Below are positions 1 to 5,454 of a stretch of 8,230 nt of DNA, piece after piece. A program made the position numbers and the translations under genes. Every line of letters begins with the position of its first letter. Within the stretch, counting starts at the first letter, position 1. The DNA is taken from the NCBI GenBank assembly GCA_040882555.1, contig JBBEBC010000010.1, positions 1-8,230 on the forward strand. The letters run 5' to 3'. The DNA comes from M30B66 sp040882555. GTDB lineage: Bacteria; Bacteroidota; Bacteroidia; M30B66. The notes under the pieces are model-generated. The model was not told where the DNA came from. It worked only from the letters and a program-made list of their open reading frames with translations, and did no database searches.

Positions 1-534
1 TTGATATCAAGTTTAGAAACACCTCGTCTACTATTAAGAGAAATGAGAGAGTCGGATGCCGAATCATTTTTTCTGCTTAATGAAGACCCAGAAGTCATCA
101 AGTATACAGGGGATAAAGAATTCTTAAACAAAGAAGATTTGCGTAATTTTTTGCTAAAATACCCTTCCATATCCTACTTGAAAGATGGCTACGGAAGGTG
201 GACTTGCATCAACAAAGCAACTGATGAGATTATCGGTTGGTGTGGTTTACGAAAGCAAGCCGATGGCGAAATAGACTTAGGCTATAGATTCCACAAACGA
301 TTCTGGAATATGGGTTATGCTACCGAGTCAGGATTCTATTCTCTAAAAACAGGCTTCGAAACCTTAAACCTTGATTCTATTGTTGCAGTTGCCAATCGCG
401 AAAATATAGGCTCTTGGAAAGTGATGGAAAAGTTAAAAATGCAGTTTAGTCACCATAGGGAAGATCAAGATGCTATCAATAAAGTTTATCGAATAACGAG
501 AGCTGACTATCTCATGATATATCAATCACTCTAG
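1..534 (+). CDS. GNAT family N-acetyltransferase, RimJ/RimL type
   Basis: This probably transfers an acetyl group from acetyl-CoA to an amine on a protein N-terminus or small molecule in the cytoplasm; the substrate cannot be told from sequence. The 177-residue protein opens with the family signature LETPRLLLRE (residues 5-14) and has a central strand IIGWCGL (77-83). The acetyl-CoA binding loop is RFWNMGYATES (100-110), and the C-terminal motif ANRENIGSWKVMEKL is at 131-145. Length is normal for RimJ/RimL-like members. The first base of the window is the first base of a TTG codon, and the alignment starts only four residues later. The protein is therefore complete or nearly so, but a start just upstream of the window cannot be excluded. 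The stop codon overlaps the terminator hairpin at 531-555, so the gene is probably transcribed separately from the next one. Confidence 0.88.
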   Translation: MISSLETPRLLLREMRESDAESFFLLNEDPEVIKYTGDKEFLNKEDLRNFLLKYPSISYLKDGYGRWTCINKATDEIIGWCGLRKQADGEIDLGYRFHKRFWNMGYATESGFYSLKTGFETLNLDSIVAVANRENIGSWKVMEKLKMQFSHHREDQDAINKVYRITRADYLMIYQSL

Positions 535-555
535 GACTTCTCCTAGTCGTTTTTT
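531..555 (+). terminator. Intrinsic terminator overlapping the acetyltransferase stop codon
   Basis: CTAGGA (531-536) and TCCTAG (541-546) form a perfect 6-bp stem with a CTTC loop. After three bases comes a run of six T (550-555). The TAG stop codon (532-534) lies within the 5' arm. The stem is short, so its efficiency is uncertain. Confidence 0.6.
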
Positions 556-585
556 GTTAAATTGCTTCATACTAAAACTACACTT

Positions 586-1089
586 ATGCAGCACGTTAAC
601 TTCATTATCATTATTCTTTCAGCATTCATCCCAATGATCATTGGAGCTATTTGGTACAGTCCGAAAGTTCTAGGAACAATTTGGATGAAAGAATCAGGAG
701 TTACTCAAGAACAAATTAACTCAGGAGGCATGCTGAAAATCTTTGGATTTAGTATCCTATTCAGCCTCTTCCTTTCGATGTCGCTCCAATTTATGGTCAT
801 TCACCAGTTCCATCTAAACTCAATCATAATGAGCGAAGTGGATTATACCAATCCTGGATCTGATTCACAGACTTGGCTCACTGAAACCATGGCGAATTAT
901 GGAAATAATTATAGAACCTTTAAGCACGGGCTTTTTCACGGAATTTTGGTAGGCCTCTTTTTCGCTTTCCCATTAATTGGGATAAACAGCCTCTTCGAAA
1001 GAAGAAGTTTTAAATATATCTTCATTCATTCAGCCTATTGGATTATAAGTTTTGGCCTTATGGGAGGTGTTATTTGTGCATTCACCTAA
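586..1089 (+). CDS. DUF1761-like four-helix inner membrane protein
   Basis: This is an integral membrane protein of unknown function. From the ATG at 586 it has 167 residues and four hydrophobic segments, near 4-24, 52-72, 117-137 and 144-165. The first helix runs into GAIWYSP (20-26) and then WMKESG (33-38). That pattern, with a large membrane segment, a WYSP turn and a Trp-Met-Lys loop, is typical of the DUF1761 family. A polar loop rich in Ser, Thr and Asn spans about 85-113. An in-frame TTG at 562 would add eight polar residues (LHTKTTL) before the first helix. The ATG is preferred because the family homology starts there and the preceding bases are A-rich, as at the other starts here. 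No catalytic residues are visible. I see no exact TAnnTTTG element upstream, so its promoter is not identified. Confidence 0.75.
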   Translation: MQHVNFIIIILSAFIPMIIGAIWYSPKVLGTIWMKESGVTQEQINSGGMLKIFGFSILFSLFLSMSLQFMVIHQFHLNSIIMSEVDYTNPGSDSQTWLTETMANYGNNYRTFKHGLFHGILVGLFFAFPLIGINSLFERRSFKYIFIHSAYWIISFGLMGGVICAFT

Positions 1090-1181
1090 TCCCGGTTGCA
1101 ATGACAGACCCGATTAAAAAAAATTATTCTTTTTGAAGTGCGTTCTGGCATGGAATTTACTCAGTGCTCGAAAAAAATAAT

Positions 1182-1640
1182 ATGAAAATCATCTTCTTTA
1201 GTTTGGCTATTGTTAGTTTACTAGCCACAAATAATGCTGCAGGACAAGATGCAAGCCCAGAATACAAAGTAATAACTATCGTTGAGTCTATTGTCCCTAT
1301 GGGATTAGGTAGATCAAGAATAGTTGAAACAAAGAGTCAAGTTAATGCTTCCGACTTCACAACCGAAAGAACGGATGGAAAAGACTCAAAACAAGGTCAA
1401 ATAGATCGCGGAGATGCAAAAGTTGACAATTTCGCTGAAACCAAATTATTGAACTTCTACAGCGGAGTAGGAATTAACTTTCAGAACATAGCATCAAATG
1501 ATGCTATCATCACATCCAAAATAAATGAACTAACAAAAGAAGGCTGGCGATTAGCATTTGTGAATAGTGGAGTGGAAAGTGATTCTGGAGGGGATGATGG
1601 AAAAGGAATTTTTATTACCAGATTAATTTTTACTAAATAA
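1182..1640 (+). CDS. Small secreted protein with DUF4177-like pattern
   Basis: This 152-residue protein has a signal peptide (Lys at 2, hydrophobic core 3-16, likely cleavage near AAG|QD at 21/22), so it should be periplasmic or attached at the outer membrane face. It has no lipobox cysteine. The mature part begins EYKVITIVES (27-36) and ends with INELTKEGWRLAFVNSG (114-130) and then ITRLIF (145-150). A YKV strand, a helix with LNEL-x-x-GW-x-L-x-x-V and a final strand is the layout of DUF4177-type small domains. Here an insert of about 75 residues, charged and Asn/Asp-rich, lies between the two parts. The match is by pattern only, and no function is known to me. The ATG at 1182 is chosen over an in-frame GTG at 1164 because it puts the signal peptide at the N-terminus. 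It is followed closely by a strong terminator and looks monocistronic. Confidence 0.7.
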   Translation: MKIIFFSLAIVSLLATNNAAGQDASPEYKVITIVESIVPMGLGRSRIVETKSQVNASDFTTERTDGKDSKQGQIDRGDAKVDNFAETKLLNFYSGVGINFQNIASNDAIITSKINELTKEGWRLAFVNSGVESDSGGDDGKGIFITRLIFTK

Positions 1641-1657
1641 TCTATAATTATGAGCTT

Positions 1658-1689
1658 AAAAGCGGGAAATACTTGTATTTCCTGCTTTT
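1658..1689 (+). terminator. Strong intrinsic terminator after the small secreted protein
   Basis: Bases 1658-1671 pair with 1676-1689 in a 14-bp stem with a single G-U pair (1664 with 1683); the loop is CTTG. The 3' arm ends in GCTTTT and is followed by GTGTTTTG. It starts 18 bases after the stop codon of the secreted protein gene. Confidence 0.85.
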
Positions 1690-1720
1690 GTGTTTTGTAA
1701 GGTAATTAGAGTTACCTTTG
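1688..1720 (+). promoter_or_regulatory. Bacteroidota-type promoter of the DEAD-box helicase gene
   Basis: TACCTTTG (1713-1720) is an exact match to the Bacteroidota -7 element TAnnTTTG. A TTG at 1688-1690 lies 22 bp upstream and can serve as the -33 element; another TTG at 1695-1697 is only 15 bp away. Transcription would start near 1726, leaving a leader of about 130 nt before the ATG at 1858. The promoter begins inside the preceding terminator's 3' arm. Confidence 0.6.
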
Positions 1721-1857
1721 CCGCGGCGCACTGAATAGATATACATTGAATAATGTATGGCTGCCCCAACCGATCCTTGAGATCAATAATTTCGGTTTTA
1801 TTATTTGTCAATGTTTCAGTGCAAAACAAATAAGCAAAACCCTCCTCAAAAAAATAC
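1721..1857 (+). promoter_or_regulatory. Long structured leader of the helicase mRNA with a 7-codon ORF
   Basis: The leader contains a perfect 7-bp hairpin, ATACATT (1741-1747) with AATGTAT (1752-1758) around the loop GAAT. A second pairing joins AACCGA (1768-1773) to TCGGTT (1792-1797) and encloses a GATC/GATC pair. A mini-ORF encoding MAAPTDP runs from ATG at 1757 to TGA at 1780, with its start at the end of the first hairpin. The last bases before the helicase ATG are A-rich with no Shine-Dalgarno sequence. A regulatory role is inferred from the length and structure; no known riboswitch class is recognised. Confidence 0.35.
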
Positions 1858-3135
1858 ATGACATTTTCTGAACTCGGACTAATAGATCCGATCATGAAAG
1901 CCCTCAGCAACGAAGGCTATCAAACCCCTACGCCTATTCAGGCTCAAGCAATTCCTGGAATACTTCAAAAGAAAGACATCCTTGGTTGTGCTCAAACTGG
2001 AACTGGTAAAACCGCAGCATTTTCAATTCCGATGCTGCAAATTCTTAACGAAACAAAATCTGATCAAAAGAAACATATCAGAAGCTTAATTCTAACGCCA
2101 ACAAGAGAGCTTGCTATCCAAATCGGAGAAAGCATTGAAGCTTATGGACGTTTTCTTCCTTTAAAACACACCGTCATTTTTGGTGGAGTTTCACAAAAAT
2201 CTCAGGTAAATGCACTTCAGCATGGTATAGACATCTTAGTGGCAACTCCTGGACGCTTGCTTGATTTGCAACAACAAGGCTATATCAGACTCGACAGACT
2301 CGACTTCTTCGTTCTTGATGAAGCAGACAGAATGCTTGATATGGGTTTTATCCATGATGTGAAAAGGATTTTAAAGCTTATTCCGGAAAAAAGACAAACT
2401 CTATTTTTCTCTGCTACTATGCCAGATGAAATCCAGAAGCTTTCCTCGAGTATGCTCAAAAACCCTGTGAAAGTTGAAGTTACGCCGGTATCTTCTACTG
2501 CAGAAACTATTGTACAAGAGATTTTTTTCGTCGATAAATCCGATAAAAAAGACCTTCTCTTGCATGTGCTTAAAAACAAAGCCATTACATCGGCTCTGGT
2601 TTTCACTCGTACCAAACATGGCGCTAATAAAGTAGTTAAAGACCTAGTAAAGCAGGGAATTTCAGCTGAAGCAATTCACGGAAATAAAACCCAAAATGCA
2701 AGACAGAAGGCCCTTTCAAATTTCAAAGCTGGAAAGACAAGAGTACTTGTAGCTACAGATATCGCCTCAAGAGGGATTGACATTGATCAACTTTCACAGG
2801 TTATCAATTACGAAATTCCCAATGTACCTGAAACTTATGTTCACAGAATTGGACGTACGGGAAGAGCCGGTTCTAGCGGAGCTGCTATGTCATTCTGCGA
2901 TGCAGAAGAAACAGCCTTTTTAAGAGATATTCAACGCTTAATTAAATTTGATATCTCAGTCAATAAGAACCATGAATGGAATCGCTCTGCCGAATTCTCG
3001 ACATTAATGTTGGGTATGAAAAAACCCGCAGCTAAAGCTCCAGTTATCAGCAGACCAGCAAATTCTAGGAATAGAGATAGAAATCGCAAGCCTTTTGGGA
3101 GAAATAATAACCGACCTAAAACAGTTTCTGCTTGA
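1858..3135 (+). CDS. rhlE: DEAD-box ATP-dependent RNA helicase, RhlE type
   Basis: This cytoplasmic ATP-dependent RNA helicase should unwind short RNA duplexes in ribosome assembly, RNA decay or cold adaptation. All motifs of the 425-residue protein are present. They are the Q motif (FSELGL at 3-8, with GYQTPTPIQ at 20-28), motif I AQTGTGKT (45-52), motif Ia PTRELA (81-86), TPGR (130-133), motif II DEAD (154-157), motif III SAT (185-187), motif IV LVFTRTK (247-253), motif V ATDIASRGID (299-308) and motif VI HRIGRTGRAG (329-338). The tail from about 388 is basic and low complexity, rich in Arg, Asn and Lys (for example NRDRNRKPFGRNNN, 405-418). This is the usual RhlE arrangement for RNA binding, here short. 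The ATG at 1858 places the Q motif at the very N-terminus, as in the family. The gene has its own promoter and a long leader. No convincing terminator follows, only a weak AT-only repeat near 3142-3155, so read-through into the desaturase gene is possible. Confidence 0.96.
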   Translation: MTFSELGLIDPIMKALSNEGYQTPTPIQAQAIPGILQKKDILGCAQTGTGKTAAFSIPMLQILNETKSDQKKHIRSLILTPTRELAIQIGESIEAYGRFLPLKHTVIFGGVSQKSQVNALQHGIDILVATPGRLLDLQQQGYIRLDRLDFFVLDEADRMLDMGFIHDVKRILKLIPEKRQTLFFSATMPDEIQKLSSSMLKNPVKVEVTPVSSTAETIVQEIFFVDKSDKKDLLLHVLKNKAITSALVFTRTKHGANKVVKDLVKQGISAEAIHGNKTQNARQKALSNFKAGKTRVLVATDIASRGIDIDQLSQVINYEIPNVPETYVHRIGRTGRAGSSGAAMSFCDAEETAFLRDIQRLIKFDISVNKNHEWNRSAEFSTLMLGMKKPAAKAPVISRPANSRNRDRNRKPFGRNNNRPKTVSA

Positions 3136-3167
3136 GTTGGTTTATTAGTTAATAATTTATCTCAATC

Positions 3168-3202
3168 TTGATTCAAATTTTTAATTTTCATAATTACCTT
3201 TG
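3168..3202 (+). promoter_or_regulatory. Bacteroidota-type promoter of the desaturase gene
   Basis: TACCTTTG (3195-3202) matches TAnnTTTG exactly. The only suitable TTG (3168-3170) lies 24 bp upstream, slightly longer than usual, so the -33 call is weaker. The core TTACCTTTGCC is identical to that before the helicase gene. The predicted start near 3208 leaves a leader of about 43 nt. Confidence 0.55.
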
Positions 3203-3251
3203 CCTGATTCTAAAAGGATGACAGTGCTTTAGGTAAGACAAATTAATAAGT

Positions 3252-4322
3252 ATGGCTGCACCAAAATTTTCACAAACCTCAGGGTCTTTTCACGCTGAGT
3301 TAAAGCTAAGAACTACGGCTTATTTCAAGGAGATTGGAACTTCCCCAACAGGTAATTACAAACTTTTTATTAAGGCTATCATCTTAGTTATCGCTTTTCT
3401 TTTAGTGTACACGCATCTTGTATTCTTTACTCCAGCTTGGTGGGTGGCTCTTCTAGAATGTGTCATTCTTGGAGGTTTAACTGCCTCCATTGGGTTTAAT
3501 GTTATGCATGATGGTGCACATGGAAGCTTTAGTAAATACCCTTGGGTTAATAAACTTGCCGGTCTTTCATTGAATTTCTTAGGTGCCAATGTATTTATGT
3601 GGAATACAAAACACAATGTTATTCATCATGCTTATACCAATATAGATGGTATTGATGATGACATTGATGCAAGACCATTTCTACGTCTTTGTGAGACTCA
3701 GAAATTTCATAAGATGCATAAGTATCAGCATCGTTATTTTTGGCTAGCTTACTCTCTTCTTTATATCTACTGGATTTTCTTTACTGACTACAAAAAGTAC
3801 TTCACTAAGAAAGTGGGCTCAATGCCTTTGAAGAAAATGACTACTTCCGATCATATTAGCTTTTGGGCATTCAAAGTGTTGCATTTCTTCATGTTTGTTA
3901 TTGTTCCAATCTATACTATTGGCTTCTTGCCATGGCTAGTTGGTTTCATGCTCTATGGAATGTTTGCTGGAGTTGTGTTGAGTATTGTATTTCAACTAGC
4001 TCATACAGTTGAAGAAGCTCATTTTCCAGTTGCAGTGCAAAACCGCATAGAAGACGAATGGGCCATACATCAGCTAAAGACTACAGCTAATTTTGCTACT
4101 AGAAATCGTGTTATTTCCTGGTTAGTTGGTGGACTTAATTTTCAAATTGAGCACCATCTTTTCCCAAAGATTTCGCACATTCACTATCCGGCAATTTCGA
4201 AAATCATTAAGCAGGCTTGTAACGATTATGGAATCACTTACATCGAGCATCGCAAAATGCGTCATGCAGTTGTTTCTCACGTTAACCACCTGAGAGCTTT
4301 AGGAAAAGCCACGGCTGCATAA
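3252..4322 (+). CDS. Membrane fatty acid desaturase, front-end (QxxHH) type
   Basis: This is a di-iron integral-membrane enzyme that introduces a cis double bond into a fatty acyl chain (acyl-CoA or lipid-bound), using O2 and electrons from a separate ferredoxin or cytochrome system. The 356-residue protein has the three histidine boxes of the family: HDGAH (86-90), HNVIHH (121-126) and QIEHH (298-302). A further conserved region lies around H251 (QLAHTVEEAHF, 248-258). Hydrophobic segments are near 38-60, 63-84, 163-178, 205-224 and 227-248. The Gln in place of the first His of box III is typical of front-end enzymes such as linoleoyl-CoA (delta-6) desaturases and mycobacterial DesA3-like proteins, but position specificity cannot be read from sequence. 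There is no N-terminal cytochrome b5 domain, so an external electron donor is implied. The ATG at 3252 has an A-rich upstream and gives a normal family length. It has its own promoter and a strong terminator. Confidence 0.93.
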   Translation: MAAPKFSQTSGSFHAELKLRTTAYFKEIGTSPTGNYKLFIKAIILVIAFLLVYTHLVFFTPAWWVALLECVILGGLTASIGFNVMHDGAHGSFSKYPWVNKLAGLSLNFLGANVFMWNTKHNVIHHAYTNIDGIDDDIDARPFLRLCETQKFHKMHKYQHRYFWLAYSLLYIYWIFFTDYKKYFTKKVGSMPLKKMTTSDHISFWAFKVLHFFMFVIVPIYTIGFLPWLVGFMLYGMFAGVVLSIVFQLAHTVEEAHFPVAVQNRIEDEWAIHQLKTTANFATRNRVISWLVGGLNFQIEHHLFPKISHIHYPAISKIIKQACNDYGITYIEHRKMRHAVVSHVNHLRALGKATAA

Positions 4323-4341
4323 AGGATAATATTTTCTTATA

Positions 4342-4376
4342 AAAACCCATCGCCTCTAAAGCTTTGGGTTTTTTTG
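4342..4376 (+). terminator. Intrinsic terminator of the desaturase gene
   Basis: AAAAACCCA (4342-4350) pairs with TGGGTTTTT (4366-4374), and the T run continues to 4376. The loop of 15 bases can form a small extra GC pairing. It starts 19 bases after the desaturase stop codon. The A-run before the stem means it could also stop transcription from the other side, but no - strand gene is close. Confidence 0.85.
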
Positions 4377-4395
4377 TGCTTTTTAATCGCGTCAA

Positions 4396-4421
4396 TAAAA
4401 ATTAGAATTAACTAATTTTTA
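4396..4421. repeat. Perfect 10-bp AT-rich inverted repeat between desaturase and envelope gene
   Basis: TAAAAATTAG (4396-4405) is the exact reverse complement of CTAATTTTTA (4412-4421), separated by AATTAA. It lies after the desaturase terminator and about 35 bp upstream of the -7 element of the next gene. It could be an operator for a dimeric regulator, or a second AT-rich hairpin backing up the terminator; T-rich sequence follows at 4423-4436. Sequence alone does not decide between these. Confidence 0.5.
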
Positions 4422-4455
4422 CATTTTTTGTTTTTTCTAGTCGTCTTTGCTCCCC

Positions 4456-4463
4456 TATTTTTG
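4456..4463 (+). promoter_or_regulatory. -7 element before the predicted outer-membrane protein gene
   Basis: TATTTTTG (4456-4463) fits TAnnTTTG exactly and lies 15 bases before the ATG at 4479, implying a very short leader. The nearest usable TTG (4428-4430) is 25 bp upstream, a longer spacing than usual, so only the -7 part is well supported. Confidence 0.45.
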
Positions 4464-4478
4464 CGCAATTAGTAAACT

Positions 4479-5345
4479 ATGACTAAAGTATATGGTAAAA
4501 TCCTAGTGTGTTTGCTTCTCTTACCCAACTTGGTTCTAGAGGCTCAGCATGAAAATAATGCACTTGAAGACAGTTTGTATGTGCGCGAAATAGAATCATC
4601 ACCAGGACAAAAAGTATTGCATGCAGAACCGCTCTACATCGATTTAATCAGAGATCTAGGAGCTAGAAAAGGTGAAAAAGAATGGAATGTCGGCCTAGGC
4701 TTAGCTGACAATCTAAGATATGATAGTTATGAAACTCTTGTCGAATACGAATGGGCTCCAGCTAATAATTTGGGGCTGGAAGTTGAGCTTCCATTTACAT
4801 TTTATTACCCTTTAACAAGAGAAGATAGTTCGACATATGAAATTCCTCAGAGCAATTTGCATGGCATTAAAACAGCAATTCAGTATTCCTTTTTTGTTAG
4901 TGAAAAGCAAAAAACCTTCTTGGCAATAGGTGCAATACATGAATTAGGAGTTAGCCCTTTTGATGAATTAAGGAATAGTCAAATTTTTAATGCATCTCGG
5001 TTTAATCCTTTCCTCATTGCAGCCAAACGCTGGGGCGACAACTTCCATAGTTTAGTCTACACAGGTCCCGTCATTGAAAAATATTATCGTAAATCAAGTT
5101 TCTCTTCCCATTATGAATTAAATACCAATTTCCACTACATGATTTCAGGAACTAGAAACTTTGTAGGTATTGAGTTTAATCAAGTCTTTAGAAACAACGA
5201 TTTCGATATGACCATTAGACCTCAAATGAGATTAGTAATTACTAATAATATAATGATAGGTATTGTTACCGGAATTCCTATTAAGAGGGAAGATGAAAGA
5301 TTCTCAACTTTTTTGAGATTAATTTACGAGCCCGGTCACAAATGA
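4479..5345 (+). CDS. Predicted outer-membrane beta-barrel protein, conserved Bacteroidota family
   Basis: The function of this 288-residue protein is unknown. It has a signal peptide (Lys at 3 and 7, hydrophobic 8-20, likely cleavage before Gln23). A conserved block, HAEPLYIDLIRDLGARKG, spans 48-65. The rest alternates hydrophobic and polar residues in short strands with aromatic ends, for example WNVGLGL (69-75), LEVELPFTFYY (100-110), FVGIEFNQVF (228-237) and RLVITNNIMIGIVTG (251-265). It ends FSTFLRLIYEPG. That is the look of an outer-membrane barrel, similar to the broad phenol-degradation MetA-like or transporter-like barrel families, but no substrate can be assigned. I recall relatives with the HAEPLYIDL block mainly from Bacteroidota (memory, not checked). 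The ATG at 4479 puts the signal peptide first. No clear terminator follows. Confidence 0.65.
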   Translation: MTKVYGKILVCLLLLPNLVLEAQHENNALEDSLYVREIESSPGQKVLHAEPLYIDLIRDLGARKGEKEWNVGLGLADNLRYDSYETLVEYEWAPANNLGLEVELPFTFYYPLTREDSSTYEIPQSNLHGIKTAIQYSFFVSEKQKTFLAIGAIHELGVSPFDELRNSQIFNASRFNPFLIAAKRWGDNFHSLVYTGPVIEKYYRKSSFSSHYELNTNFHYMISGTRNFVGIEFNQVFRNNDFDMTIRPQMRLVITNNIMIGIVTGIPIKREDERFSTFLRLIYEPGHK

Positions 5346-5429
5346 TGTTCCATCCTAAGAATAATACCATTCGGCGCTAAATACTGTCGCTTCACCGATT
5401 CTTCCTTCTTTACACGTGTCATATATGAA

Positions 5430-5437
5430 TACATTTG
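5430..5437 (+). promoter_or_regulatory. -7 element that decides the SDR gene start
   Basis: TACATTTG (5430-5437) fits TAnnTTTG exactly and lies 17 bases before the ATG at 5455. It falls downstream of two earlier in-frame starts (GTG 5416, ATG 5425), which would then not be on the transcript. No good TTG is seen at normal spacing, so the promoter call is moderate. Confidence 0.4.
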
Positions 5438-5454
5438 TAAAAGAAACAATCAAG

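Noticed and set aside
1124..1135. T-rich stretch before the small secreted protein as a promoter -7 element
   Set aside because: It has one mismatch to TAnnTTTG and no TTG at normal spacing; not strong enough to list.
1840..1847. CCCTCCTC just before the helicase ATG, resembling an anti-Shine-Dalgarno sequence
   Set aside because: It has the wrong polarity to act as a ribosome binding site and is probably chance; A-rich leaders without Shine-Dalgarno sequences are normal in this phylum.
1656..1910. Open frame of 84 codons on the - strand over the helicase leader and start
   Set aside because: It crosses the terminator, promoter and helicase start and shows no recognisable protein features; best explained as chance.
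2280..2619. Two - strand open frames inside the helicase gene
   Set aside because: They lie wholly within a complete, motif-perfect helicase gene and encode no recognisable protein.
3142..3155. TTATTA/TAATAA inverted repeat after the helicase gene as a terminator
   Set aside because: The stem is AT-only, the spacer is only two bases and no T run follows; too weak to call.
3218..3232. Four-codon ORF (MTVL) in the desaturase leader
   Set aside because: Very short and without supporting context; expected by chance.
3356..3616. - strand open frame of 86 codons inside the desaturase gene
   Set aside because: It is antisense to the first two histidine boxes, with no signal peptide or family features.
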